Source: Flavobacterium sp. ACN2 (GTDB lineage Bacteria; Bacteroidota; Bacteroidia; Flavobacteriales; Flavobacteriaceae). From it: a stretch of 64,000 nucleotides of DNA. Both the position numbers and the translations under genes were made by a program. Positions 34,892-43,049 of the stretch are shown piece after piece (within the stretch, counting starts at the first letter, position 1; each line of letters starts with the position of its first letter). The stretch covers positions 62,001 to 126,000 of the forward strand of contig NZ_MRCM01000017.1 of NCBI RefSeq assembly GCF_002303885.1, given 5' to 3'. Under the pieces are notes generated by a model. The model was not told the DNA's origin. It saw only the letters and a program-made list of their open reading frames with translations, and did not search any database.

Positions 34892-35056
34892 CTACCGATT
34901 TGTTTTTATTCTCTTAAGAACCCCTAAAAAGAATAAAATTATTCCCGCCACTAGCAAAGCATAATAGACCGAAAGATTTTTATCCTTTAAAACATTTGCC
35001 AGAACAAAAGAGAGTACACTAGCAAAATAAAAAGTTAAAGCTGATATATTTTTCAT
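34892..35056 (-). CDS. Small two-helix membrane protein downstream of ftsY
   Basis: A 54-residue frame starting six bases after the ftsY stop on the same strand. It reads MKNISALTFYFASVLSFVLA, then a short polar turn (NVLKDKNLS), a second helix (YYALLVAGIILFFLGVL) and a basic tail (KRIKTNR). Two helices, a positively charged end and tight spacing support a real gene. No family is recognised. Being next to the signal-recognition receptor gene suggests a membrane role, but that is inference only. Confidence 0.72.
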   Translation of the reverse strand: MKNISALTFYFASVLSFVLANVLKDKNLSVYYALLVAGIILFFLGVLKRIKTNR

Positions 35057-35062
35057 TATTAA

Positions 35063-36016
35063 TTATTTAAAAAAGCTATCTACAAATTCATATTTATTGA
35101 AGACTTGCAAATCTTCAATTCCTTCACCAACACCAATATATTTTACAGGAATTTGAAATTGATCTGAAATTCCAATTACCACACCGCCTTTTGCTGTTCC
35201 ATCCAATTTTGTAACAGCTAATGAAGTAACCTCTGTAGCTGCCGTAAATTGTTTAGCTTGTTCAAAAGCATTTTGACCTGTAGAGCCATCCAAAACCAAA
35301 AGTACATCATGAGGCGCATCAGCAACCACTTTCTGCATTACACGTTTTACTTTTGTCAACTCATTCATTAAGTTGATTTTATTATGAAGACGTCCAGCTG
35401 TGTCAATAATTACAACATCAGCATTTTGAGCAACTGCAGATTGTAAAGTATCAAAAGCTACAGAAGCAGGATCGCTTCCCATTTGCTGTCTTACAATAGG
35501 CACATTTACACGATCTGCCCAAACTTGCAATTGATCAATCGCAGCAGCACGAAATGTATCTGCAGCACCTAAAACAACATTATGCCCCGCTTTTTTAAAT
35601 TGATAAGCCAATTTACCAATTGTTGTAGTCTTTCCAACTCCATTTACTCCAACAACCATTAAAACGTAAGGCTTTTTATCTTTCGGAATTTCAAATTCTG
35701 TTGCCTCACCTGTATTCGTTTCAGATAATAAAGCACCAATTTCATCACGAAGAATTTGATTCAATTCTTCTGTTCCTAGATATTTATCTTCAGCAACACG
35801 CTTTTCAATTCTTGTAATAATTTTCAAAGTAGTATCTACCCCAACATCAGAAGCCACAAGAACTTCCTCCAGATTATCTAAAACATCATCATCAACTTTA
35901 GATTTCCCTGCAACGGCTTTACTTAACTTCGAGAAAAAAGTAGTTTTCGTTTTTTCAAGACCTTTGTCTAAAGTCTCTTTTTTTTCGGTAGAGAATAATT
36001 TTTTAAAAAAACTCAT
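35063..36016 (-). CDS. ftsY: Signal recognition particle receptor FtsY
   Basis: A 317-residue SRP receptor GTPase, docking ribosome-nascent chain complexes at the inner membrane. The N domain (about 20-100) is followed by the G domain with GVNGVGKTTTIGKLA (G1, about 124-138), DTFRAAAIDQLQVW, IIDTAGRLHNK (G3), TKLDGTAKGG (G4) and the closing IKYIGVGEGIEDLQVF. The acidic A domain of enterobacterial FtsY is missing, which is normal for Bacteroidota. It follows DUF4295 after a terminator and a 188-base gap, so probably has its own promoter. Confidence 0.97.
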   Translation of the reverse strand: MSFFKKLFSTEKKETLDKGLEKTKTTFFSKLSKAVAGKSKVDDDVLDNLEEVLVASDVGVDTTLKIITRIEKRVAEDKYLGTEELNQILRDEIGALLSETNTGEATEFEIPKDKKPYVLMVVGVNGVGKTTTIGKLAYQFKKAGHNVVLGAADTFRAAAIDQLQVWADRVNVPIVRQQMGSDPASVAFDTLQSAVAQNADVVIIDTAGRLHNKINLMNELTKVKRVMQKVVADAPHDVLLVLDGSTGQNAFEQAKQFTAATEVTSLAVTKLDGTAKGGVVIGISDQFQIPVKYIGVGEGIEDLQVFNKYEFVDSFFK

Positions 36017-36155
36017 TTTTTGTAGATTATTTAGATTTACTAGATTTCTTGATTTTCATGCAAGAAATCCAAATCTTTAAAGAAAGCGCAATTGTTTTAC
36101 CAAAAAAGGCCAATTGTTACGATTCTTTAAATTTTTAGACAAATATAGGTAATAA

Positions 36156-36185
36156 AAAAGCTACTTCCGAAAGAAAGTAGCTTTT
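36156..36185 (-). terminator. Terminator after the rpmB-rpmG-DUF4295 operon
   Basis: An 11-bp stem (36156-36166 with 36175-36185, AAAAGCTACTT arm), 20 bases after the DUF4295 stop and followed by T residues on the - strand. Confidence 0.78.
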
Positions 36186-36204
36186 CTATATAATGTAATT
36201 GTAA

Positions 36205-36357
36205 TTATTTCTTTTTCAAGAACTCATCAACTTCTTCAGGAGCCATAATAGATTCTACGAATGTATACGCACCAGTTTTAGGAGATTTTACCATTTTGAT
36301 GGCTTTTGATAATCTCTTAGAAGATGTTTGTAACGATGCTACGGTTTTCTTTGCCAT
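36205..36357 (-). CDS. DUF4295 small basic protein
   Basis: A 50-residue basic protein: MAKKTVASLQTSSKRLSKAI, then KMVKSPKTGAYTFVESIMAP and the tail EEVDEFLKKK. DUF4295 is a Bacteroidota protein almost always next to rpmG and rpmB, as here, and its composition suggests a ribosome-associated protein. The gene is 75 bases after rpmG and has a terminator behind it. Function unproven. Confidence 0.88.
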   Translation of the reverse strand: MAKKTVASLQTSSKRLSKAIKMVKSPKTGAYTFVESIMAPEEVDEFLKKK

Positions 36358-36432
36358 GATTCAAATGTTATTTGAAATTCATTAAATCTTCAAATGAAAA
36401 ACCATTTGAGATTTAATCAAAATCTCTAATTA

Positions 36433-36615
36433 TTACTTAATTTCTTTGTGAACAGTTACTCTTTTTAAAACTGGATTAAATTTTTTAATCTCTAATCTGT
36501 CTGGAGTATTTTTTTTGTTCTTAGTTGTAATATATCTAGAAGTTCCTGCAACACCAGAAGCTTTGTGTTCAGTACATTCTAAAATTACTTGGATTCTATT
36601 ACCTTTCTTTGCCAT
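36433..36615 (-). CDS. rpmG: 50S ribosomal protein L33
   Basis: A 60-residue ribosomal protein: MAKKGNRIQVILECTEHKAS, then SRYITTKNKKNTPDRLEIKK and NPVLKRVTVHKEIK. Only one Cys is present, so this is the zinc-free form of L33. It follows rpmB by 27 bases in the same operon. Confidence 0.96.
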   Translation of the reverse strand: MAKKGNRIQVILECTEHKASGVAGTSRYITTKNKKNTPDRLEIKKFNPVLKRVTVHKEIK

Positions 36616-36642
36616 CTTGCTATATATTTATTTAGGAAAAGA

Positions 36643-36879
36643 TTATTTGATAAATCCTTCTGACTGTGCTTTTTTCAAAACAGCAGTGATTCCATTTTTA
36701 TTAATTGTTTTTATCGTAGATGCTGCTACTCTAAGAGTAATCCATCTATCTTCTTCTGGAAGATAAAAACGCTTTTTAACTAAGTTTACAGAAAACTTTC
36801 TCTTAGTTTTGTTCATAGCGTGAGAAACGTTATTTCCTACCATCGCTCTTTTACCTGTAAGGTCACAAACTCTTGACAT
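36643..36879 (-). CDS. rpmB: 50S ribosomal protein L28
   Basis: A 78-residue ribosomal protein: MSRVCDLTGKRAMVGNNVSH, then KTKRKFSVNLVKKRFYLPEE and the C-terminal TIKTINKNGITAVLKKA. First gene of rpmB-rpmG-DUF4295. It has its own promoter between the cinA stop and its start (36916-36950). Confidence 0.97.
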   Translation of the reverse strand: MSRVCDLTGKRAMVGNNVSHAMNKTKRKFSVNLVKKRFYLPEEDRWITLRVAASTIKTINKNGITAVLKKAQSEGFIK

Positions 36880-36915
36880 TATACTTATCTTTTATCGTTA
36901 TTCAAAATCAGGGTG

Positions 36916-36950
36916 CAAAGAAAAGAAAAATAAACCATTGTAGCAAAAAA
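36916..36950 (-). promoter_or_regulatory. Promoter of the rpmB-rpmG operon
   Basis: On the - strand TTTTTTG (36944-36950) is followed after 20 bases by TTTCTTTG (36916-36923), one base from the TAnnTTTG consensus. It lies 37 bases before the rpmB ATG. Confidence 0.6.
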
Positions 36951-38204
36951 TTATTGCACAAATTTTAAAATTTCTTTCTGTAATATTTCCAAACTCTTGA
37001 CAGACGCCCTATCTATCACTTTTTCACGAGGTTGTCCGAAGTTAAATTCCTCGACAATTACCCCGTCTGGTGTTGCCAAAGCAATAAAAACAGTACCTAT
37101 TTCAGCATCAGAATCGCCTTTTGATGGGCCTGCATTGCCCGTCGTTGCTAGCGCATAGTCTGTTTTTAGCAAATCTTTAGCACTCAAAGCCATAGCCGAT
37201 GCAACCTCAGCACTAACCACCGAAAATTGATCAATTAAATTTTTCGGTATTCCCAAAACATTTATTTTAACTTCTGTCGCATAAGAAACAATACTTCCTT
37301 TAAAATAGCTTGACGAACCTGGAACAGCCGACAATAATGATGCAATTCTTCCACCTGTGCAACTTTCTGCTGTTGAGATGGTTTTATTTTGTTTCAAAAG
37401 CAACTTACCAATTACTGTTTCAATTGTTTCATTCTCTTCGTAACCTACAATTATATCATGAATGATGGCATCCAAGGACTGCACATTACTTTCTATCGCT
37501 TCTTCTAATTCCTCTTTATTAGTCCCGCGAGCAGTTAAACGCAAACGAACTCGCCCTGGATTGGGCAAATAAGCCAATTTTATAAATTCAGGAAGGTTGT
37601 TTTCCCATTGCTCAATACGTTCTGCCACTAAACTTTCTCCTTGCCCATACGTCAAAATGGTTTTATGAATGATATAAGGACGTTTGTATTCGCGGACAAT
37701 TTTAGGAATTATTTCTTCTTCTACCAGATATTTCATTTCGTACGGAACTCCCGGAAGCGAAATAAATACGGTATTTTCTTTCTTCATCCACATTCCTGGC
37801 GCAGTTCCAACTTTATTATGCAAAACAGTACAGGTTGACGGAACAAGAGCTTGATCTTTGTTCAATTGAGAAATGGGTCTTTTATAAAACCCTTCAATTA
37901 ATTCCGTCACATGCGCCAAAACTTTTTGATCTACAATTAACTCATCATCAAAGTATTCACAGAAAGTTTTCTTTGTTACATCATCTTTGGTTGGCCCTAA
38001 TCCACCTGTCACAATCACAACATCTACTTTGTTTTGTAGTTGCGCAAAAGTACCTAAAATATGTTTTTTGTCATCGCTTATTGATAGCATTTCTGCCACC
38101 TCAACTCCAATTCTATCGAGTGATTTGGCGATAAAAGCCGAATTTGTATCTACGATTTGACCAATTAAGATTTCATCTCCAATAGTAATAATTGCTGCTT
38201 TCAT
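36951..38204 (-). CDS. cinA: CinA-family nicotinamide mononucleotide deamidase
   Basis: A 417-residue two-domain protein. The N-terminal molybdopterin-binding-like (COG1058) domain (about 1-170) has IITIGDEILIGQIVDTNSAF and VVIVTGGLGPTKDDVTKK; the C-terminal PncC amidase domain (about 255-417) has ISTAESCTGGRIASLLSAVPG and YALATTGNAGPS. CinA recycles pyridine nucleotides by deamidating NMN and has ADP-ribose hydrolase activity in some species. Despite the old name, a competence role is not implied. It is upstream of the ribosomal protein operon, which has its own promoter. Confidence 0.94.
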   Translation of the reverse strand: MKAAIITIGDEILIGQIVDTNSAFIAKSLDRIGVEVAEMLSISDDKKHILGTFAQLQNKVDVVIVTGGLGPTKDDVTKKTFCEYFDDELIVDQKVLAHVTELIEGFYKRPISQLNKDQALVPSTCTVLHNKVGTAPGMWMKKENTVFISLPGVPYEMKYLVEEEIIPKIVREYKRPYIIHKTILTYGQGESLVAERIEQWENNLPEFIKLAYLPNPGRVRLRLTARGTNKEELEEAIESNVQSLDAIIHDIIVGYEENETIETVIGKLLLKQNKTISTAESCTGGRIASLLSAVPGSSSYFKGSIVSYATEVKINVLGIPKNLIDQFSVVSAEVASAMALSAKDLLKTDYALATTGNAGPSKGDSDAEIGTVFIALATPDGVIVEEFNFGQPREKVIDRASVKSLEILQKEILKFVQ

Positions 38205-38336
38205 AATCAGTGAAATATTTGTGTCGCTTAAATAAATAAGCTAATAATTTATAAGTAGAAAATTAAATTTTGTCTAGGAGGAAGGTATTAACGGCTTTTA
38301 CAAACTATAAGCCCGTTTACAAAATTTAAAAAATGT

Positions 38337-38372
38337 TTTGACTTATTCCTTTAAAAACAGGAATAAGTCAAA
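38337..38372 (-). terminator. Terminator after the Hpt gene
   Basis: A 14-bp stem (38337-38350 with 38359-38372, GACTTATTCCT arm), just after the Hpt stop on the - strand. Confidence 0.75.
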
Positions 38373-38379
38373 TTTTATA

Positions 38380-38724
38380 TTAAAGATCAAAATCTTTTTT
38401 AATTTCTTTAATCGCTTCTTTTACTTGCACTTTAATACTTTTAAAAGTTTCGATAATATCTTTTTTCTTGCCTTCAGCTTTTGTCCAAGCTTCTACCTGC
38501 AAAATTTCTTCAAAAGCCACATTTAACCCCATCAAATCAAGTGTAGGCTTTATTTTATGAGCATAGGAATAGGCGTATTTATGATCCTTCTTTTTTATTC
38601 CTTCTTTAATTTGTTTTAAATCTTCTGGAACTTCTGTAACAAATAAGGTTAAAATTTGATTTACAAATTCAGGGTCATTATCTGAAAGCGCATAAACTTT
38701 CGAAAGGTTGTACTTTAAAGCCAT
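38380..38724 (-). CDS. Histidine phosphotransfer (Hpt) protein
   Basis: A 114-residue free-standing Hpt domain, a four-helix phosphorelay protein. The phosphoacceptor is His56 in YSYAHKIKPTLDLMGL; the usual Gly after Lys is replaced by Pro. The start MALKYNLSKVYALSDNDPEF and the TLFVTEVPEDLKQI helix match the family. Its start overlaps the end of the FAH-family gene by one base, so they are co-transcribed. It would relay phosphate between a hybrid kinase and a response regulator elsewhere in the genome. The two-component pair at 18.5 kb is a classical pair and does not need it. Confidence 0.86.
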   Translation of the reverse strand: MALKYNLSKVYALSDNDPEFVNQILTLFVTEVPEDLKQIKEGIKKKDHKYAYSYAHKIKPTLDLMGLNVAFEEILQVEAWTKAEGKKKDIIETFKSIKVQVKEAIKEIKKDFDL

Positions 38725-39335
38725 TATTTTACTTGTATTCTGAATAATTTTTTATCTTCTAAAAAGCCTTCTAAAACATCATTTGGTTTTACAGCCGCAA
38801 CACCTGCAGGCGTTCCTGTAAAAATAATATCTCCAATTTTTAAGGTAAAAAACTGAGACACGTGAGAAATCAATTCATCAATTTTCCAAAGCATCATATT
38901 TGAGTTTCCTTTTTGAACTGTTTCTGAATTGCTTCTTAATTCAAAATTAAGATTTTCCATAGAAACAAAATCAGTTTTTGGCAAAAAATCTCCAATAACT
39001 GCAGAACCGTCAAATGCCTTGGCTTTTTCCCACGGAAGTCCTTTTTCTTTCAATTTACTTTGCAGGTCTCGAGCAGTAAAATCGATTCCAACACTTATTT
39101 CATCATAATATTTATGAGCAAATTTTGGCTCAATATATTTCCCTACCTTATTAATCTTTACGATTATTTCAACTTCATGATGAACATCTTCAGAAAACTC
39201 CGGAATAACAAAAGGATGCTGCTTCAACAAAACCGCCGAATCTGGCTTCATAAAAACAACTGGCTCGCTTGGGCGTTCGTTTTTCAACTCTTCTATATGA
39301 TTGGCATAATTCCTGCCGACACAGATAATTTTCAT
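38724..39335 (-). CDS. Fumarylacetoacetate hydrolase-family protein
   Basis: A 203-residue single-domain FAH-family hydrolase or decarboxylase. The marks are MKIICVGRNYANHIEELKNE, the metal-site HHEVEIIVKINKVGK (about 68-82), GIDFTARDLQSKLKEKGLPWEKAKAFDGSAV and the closing GDIIFTGTPAGVAAVKP. The family includes acylpyruvate hydrolase and oxaloacetate decarboxylase; the short length is that of the YcgM/FAHD1 group. It sits upstream of the Hpt gene, with an octamer repeat array before it. Substrate cannot be assigned. Confidence 0.86.
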   Translation of the reverse strand: MKIICVGRNYANHIEELKNERPSEPVVFMKPDSAVLLKQHPFVIPEFSEDVHHEVEIIVKINKVGKYIEPKFAHKYYDEISVGIDFTARDLQSKLKEKGLPWEKAKAFDGSAVIGDFLPKTDFVSMENLNFELRSNSETVQKGNSNMMLWKIDELISHVSQFFTLKIGDIIFTGTPAGVAAVKPNDVLEGFLEDKKLFRIQVK

Positions 39336-39346
39336 TCTTTTTTAAG

Positions 39347-39425
39347 TTACTGAGATACTGAGATGCTAAGATACTAAGAATCTAAAAAACTTAGAATCTC
39401 AGAATCTTAGCATCTTAGAAACTTA
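39347..39425. repeat. Octamer inverted array (ACTGAGAT / CTTAGAAT units)
   Basis: About ten 8-base units, ACTGAGAT and ACTAAGAA types on the left and the complementary CTTAGAAT and CTCAGAAT types on the right, forming an imperfect inverted repeat between two - strand genes. It reaches the stop codon (39423-39425) of the exonuclease gene. It can fold and may act as its terminator. Confidence 0.75.
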
Positions 39426-40193
39426 TTTAGTATTTAATTTTCTTAATTTAATTGCTGTCAAAACTTTTTTGGTGTACAACGGAAAATCAGCATTTTGAAT
39501 CCAGCTGAAATACCCTGGTTCTGTTTCTAGAACCTTCTCCACTTTAGCACCTTTATGTTTTCCAAAAGTAAAAATTTCTTCGTCATCTTTATCAAAAGCA
39601 ATCATTCCTGCAAAATCGGCGATTTTTTTACGTGTCGTAAATTCAGACAAAGATTTCATGTCGTTCTCTAATTCTGGATAACGATCTAATTGCGCTTTCA
39701 AGATTTCGTATGTTGCCATTGTATCTGCTTCTGCCGAATGCGCATTGTCTAAACTTTTTCCACAATAAAATTTCAAAGCAGCACTTAAAGTACGCTCTTC
39801 CATTTTATGAAAAATAGTCTGCACATCTACAGAAACTTTGTTTTTCATATCAAAATCAACTCCTGCGCGAAGTAATTCTTCTGCTAAAAGCGGAATATCG
39901 AAACGATCTGAATTAAATCCGCCAAGATCACTGTCTTTTATCATATTATGAATATGCGGAGCCAGTTCTGCAAAAGTGGGTTCATTGGCTACTTTCTCGT
40001 CTGTTATACCATGAACTGCAGTTGTTTGTGGAGGAATTGGAATTGTTGGATTAACCAACCAGGTTTTACTTTCTTTGTTTCCGTTTGGAAAAACTTTGAA
40101 TATTGAAATTTCTACGATTCTATCTTTACCGATATCAATTCCCGTTGTTTCGAGATCAAAAAAGCAAATTGGCTTGTTAAGTTTTAATTCCAT
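39423..40193 (-). CDS. DEDDh 3'-5' exonuclease (DnaQ-like)
   Basis: A 256-residue exonuclease of the DNA polymerase III epsilon type. ICFFDLETTGIDIGKDRIVE gives the first Asp/Glu pair (13 and 15), GGFNSDRFDIPLLAEEL the second acidic site, and HSAEADTMATYEIL the His and last Asp of DEDDh. The C-terminal 60 residues (IFTFGKHKGAKVEKVLETEP then YFSWIQNADFPLYTK) form a small extra domain seen in a group of Bacteroidota exonucleases. Not proven to be the replicative proofreader; repair or RNA trimming are possible. Confidence 0.9.
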   Translation of the reverse strand: MELKLNKPICFFDLETTGIDIGKDRIVEISIFKVFPNGNKESKTWLVNPTIPIPPQTTAVHGITDEKVANEPTFAELAPHIHNMIKDSDLGGFNSDRFDIPLLAEELLRAGVDFDMKNKVSVDVQTIFHKMEERTLSAALKFYCGKSLDNAHSAEADTMATYEILKAQLDRYPELENDMKSLSEFTTRKKIADFAGMIAFDKDDEEIFTFGKHKGAKVEKVLETEPGYFSWIQNADFPLYTKKVLTAIKLRKLNTK

Positions 40194-40359
40194 TTCTAAT
40201 TTTTATAAGTTTACAAATGTAATTTTTAAAGCGGAATATCTCTCTTTATTCTGATTTTTTTTGTCGAAAAATGCTTTCAATTAATCAATTTTAACTTTTC
40301 AAAAACAAGCTTTTAGTAAGTCTGCGTAGTACTGCTTAATTCTTTTCTTACAAAACAAA

Positions 40360-40392
40360 AAATCCGCCAAGTTTTAAACCTGTCGGATTTGA
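40360..40392 (-). terminator. Terminator after the E2 gene (degenerate CCGACAGG palindrome)
   Basis: An imperfect stem related to the palindrome at 7811 (AAATCCGACAGG on the - strand against CTTGGCGGATTT) and followed by a T run, 20 bases after the acyltransferase stop. Confidence 0.6.
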
Positions 40393-40411
40393 ATTTATTT
40401 GTACTTTATTT

Positions 40412-41770
40412 TTAGAAATCTCTATCTACATCAAAAGCTTCTAAATATTCTGCTACTCTTTTCACAAAACTTCCTCCTAATGCACCATCTACAACTCTAT
40501 GATCGTAAGAGTGCGATAAGAACATTTTCTGACGAATTCCGATAAAGTCACCTTCTGGAGTTTCAATTACCGCAGGCACTTTGCGAATAGCACCAAGCGC
40601 TAGAATTCCAACTTGAGGCTGATTGATAATTGGCGTTCCGAAAACACTTCCAAAAGTACCAACGTTTGTTACTGTGTAAGTTCCACCTTGCGTATCGTCT
40701 GGTTTTAGTTTTCCAGCTTTTGCACGGTTTCCTAAATCGTTAACCGCTTTAGCCATTCCAACAAGATTCAACTGATCTGCATTTTTAATTACAGGAACAA
40801 TTAAATTTCCGTTTGGCAATGCTGCTGCCATTCCTAAATTGATATTTTTCTTTTTAATGATATAATCTCCGTCAACAGAAATGTTCATTCCTGGAAAATC
40901 TTTTAAAGCTTTTGCAACTGCTTCCATCATAATTGGAGTAAAAGTCAGTTTCTCGCCTTCTCTTTTTTCAAAAGCTGCTTTTACTTTATCTCTCCATTTT
41001 ACAATATTCGTTACATCTACTTCAATGAAAGATTGCACGTGAGCCGAAGTCTGAACCGATGCTACCATGTAACCCGAAATCAGTTTACGCATTCTGTCCA
41101 TCTCAACAATTTCGTCACCACCATTTACAGAAACCGGCACTGCCTGCTGGCTTTTTTGAACAACTGGCTCAACTGCTTTTGGAGCTTCAGCTTTTGGAGT
41201 TTCTGCAACAACTTTTGGAGCAACTTCAATTGTTTGCGGAGCTTGAATAGATCCCGATTTACGAGCTTCTACATATTTTAGAATATCTTCTTTAGTCACA
41301 CGTCCATCTTTTCCAGAACCTGGAATGTTTTCGAGTTCGTTTAAAGAAAGACCTTCTTCTTTTGCAATATTTTTTACTAATGGAGAAAAGAATTTATCTG
41401 ATCCTGAGAAATCTTGAGAAGTTACCGTTTCTTTAACCGATTCGATTGTTTTTTCGATTTCTGCAGCTTCTGCAGGAGCGGCAGTTTCTTGAACCGTATT
41501 TGCAGCTTCTGGAGTTGCTGTTTCTCCGCCTTCAGTTTCAATAATAGCAATAGTTTGCCCTACCTGCACTAAATCATCTTTACCAAACAATTGCTCAACT
41601 AAAATTCCTGATACTTCGCTAGGCACTTCGCTGTCAACTTTATCTGTTGCAATTTCGAGTACAGCTTCATCAGCCTCAATTTTGTCTCCAACTTCTTTCA
41701 ACCAATTTGTAATAGTTGCTTCAGCGACACTTTCTCCCATTTTAGGAAGCTTTAATTCAAATCTTGCCAT
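40412..41770 (-). CDS. 2-oxo acid dehydrogenase E2 acyltransferase
   Basis: A 452-residue dihydrolipoyl acyltransferase. Order: lipoyl domain (1-75) with Lys44 in IATDKVDSEV, an Ala/Pro/Glu-rich linker (75-125), a subunit-binding domain (about 127-165, SPLVKNIAKEEGLSLNELEN), a second Pro/Ala linker (170-215) and the catalytic domain (about 220-452) with HSYDHRVVDGALGGSF near the end. The sequence fits the branched-chain or 2-oxoglutarate/pyruvate E2 class in Bacteroidota; which substrate is unclear because E1 and E3 are not in the window. It is a single-gene unit. Confidence 0.92.
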   Translation of the reverse strand: MARFELKLPKMGESVAEATITNWLKEVGDKIEADEAVLEIATDKVDSEVPSEVSGILVEQLFGKDDLVQVGQTIAIIETEGGETATPEAANTVQETAAPAEAAEIEKTIESVKETVTSQDFSGSDKFFSPLVKNIAKEEGLSLNELENIPGSGKDGRVTKEDILKYVEARKSGSIQAPQTIEVAPKVVAETPKAEAPKAVEPVVQKSQQAVPVSVNGGDEIVEMDRMRKLISGYMVASVQTSAHVQSFIEVDVTNIVKWRDKVKAAFEKREGEKLTFTPIMMEAVAKALKDFPGMNISVDGDYIIKKKNINLGMAAALPNGNLIVPVIKNADQLNLVGMAKAVNDLGNRAKAGKLKPDDTQGGTYTVTNVGTFGSVFGTPIINQPQVGILALGAIRKVPAVIETPEGDFIGIRQKMFLSHSYDHRVVDGALGGSFVKRVAEYLEAFDVDRDF

Positions 41771-41854
41771 ATTGTTAATCTAAAAGATGTTTTTGATTTT
41801 CAGATTGCGAAATTAATGAATATTTTAAACATAAATTTCATTTAATATAATTTT

Positions 41855-43018
41855 TTACTCGATTTTTACAATTTGCCCTCTGTCATTTCTAGAATTACTT
41901 CCAATAATAAAATGGGTATTTTTAGGCAAAACTTTAAAAGTAATACTCTTATCTTTAATAGTTTCTATGATTTCGATACATTTTTTGAATGAAATGTACT
42001 GATTATCCAAAATTATTTCGACGTTTTTTCCCTTAAAAATCAGGCACGAATTTACCATTTTTTCTTTCGGGATTTTTAAAAACTGGACTTTATTTTTTAA
42101 AATTAGGGCTATTTTGTGAGACAAATCTTCATTTAAAGAATAAAAAACATGCAATTCTGGATTTGGTTTTATTCTTGTTTTGCCTTGAAACATTTTTACA
42201 AAAGAGAAAAACCAAGTTCCGATTTGGATGAAGAAACTAAAAAACAGTGATTTCTTAAAATGCTTCTGATAAAAGAAATTCATAGCTTCCTGAAAACGCT
42301 TCATATATTTTTCGTCTTTTATGGTGCTTTCTCCTTTATAGTGCAAAACTGTAGTTTCGTGAAAGTAAAAATTTGCCTTTTGTTTTTGCAATGCCCTATA
42401 CGATAAATCGATATCATCAGCATACATAAAACAATCTTCATCAAAACCTTTTAAATCTTCATAAAGCTCTTTTTTCAAAAGCATAAAAGCGCCAACGAGA
42501 ATATCTACTTCCCCCGTTTCGTCTTCATCTAAATGCTGTGCGTAATATTGATTGAAGAGTTTGGATTTGGGAAAAACTTTATACAATCCGAAAATTTTGG
42601 TGAAAGCAACCCAAGGCGAAGGAATTCCGCGTTTGCTTTCTGGAAGAAACTCCCCTGTTCCATCAATTAATTTACAGCCAACAATTCCGAGATTTTTTTG
42701 CCTTTCGGCGAAAGCCAAAATCTTCGTAAAAGTATCTTCCGCAACGACGGTATCTGGGTTTAAAATACAAATATACTTTCCTTTCGCTTGACGAACACCA
42801 ATATTATTGCCTTTCGGGAATCCAAAATTTTCTTTGTTTTCGATCAGTTTTACGTCTGGAAATTTTTCTTTCATCATCAAAACACTTTCGTCTGATGAGT
42901 TATTGTCAATCACAATAATTTCTGCATCGATTGCCGCAATTGCCTCCTGAACACTTAAAACGCATTGTTCTAGAAAGTAACGCACATTATAATTTAAAAT
43001 GACAACCGATAACAGCAT
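41855..43018 (-). CDS. GT2 family glycosyltransferase
   Basis: A 387-residue membrane-associated glycosyltransferase. The start LSVVILNYNVRYFLEQCVLS and VIDNNSSDES are the GT-A nucleotide-binding motifs; ICILNPDTVVAED holds the metal-binding acid at its NPD, and MYADDIDLSYRALQKQ carries the later catalytic acid. A hydrophobic segment (about 265-285, FFSFFIQIGTWFFSFV) anchors it. The WbbL-like layout suggests rhamnosyl or similar transfer onto a surface polysaccharide. It precedes an Omp85-type gene on the - strand and starts a glycan-rich region, but is not in a full gene cluster. Confidence 0.88.
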   Translation of the reverse strand: MLLSVVILNYNVRYFLEQCVLSVQEAIAAIDAEIIVIDNNSSDESVLMMKEKFPDVKLIENKENFGFPKGNNIGVRQAKGKYICILNPDTVVAEDTFTKILAFAERQKNLGIVGCKLIDGTGEFLPESKRGIPSPWVAFTKIFGLYKVFPKSKLFNQYYAQHLDEDETGEVDILVGAFMLLKKELYEDLKGFDEDCFMYADDIDLSYRALQKQKANFYFHETTVLHYKGESTIKDEKYMKRFQEAMNFFYQKHFKKSLFFSFFIQIGTWFFSFVKMFQGKTRIKPNPELHVFYSLNEDLSHKIALILKNKVQFLKIPKEKMVNSCLIFKGKNVEIILDNQYISFKKCIEIIETIKDKSITFKVLPKNTHFIIGSNSRNDRGQIVKIE

Positions 43019-43049
43019 GAAAAATTGAATCTGTAGATTTTGTCCGAAG

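Noticed and set aside
34736..34927. 63-codon + strand frame
   Set aside because: Low-complexity Lys/Asn/Phe-rich translation, no recognisable domain, and it overlaps a better - strand small gene at 34892-35056.
36515..36766. 83-codon + strand frame over rpmG and rpmB
   Set aside because: Antisense to two ribosomal protein genes; no conserved feature.
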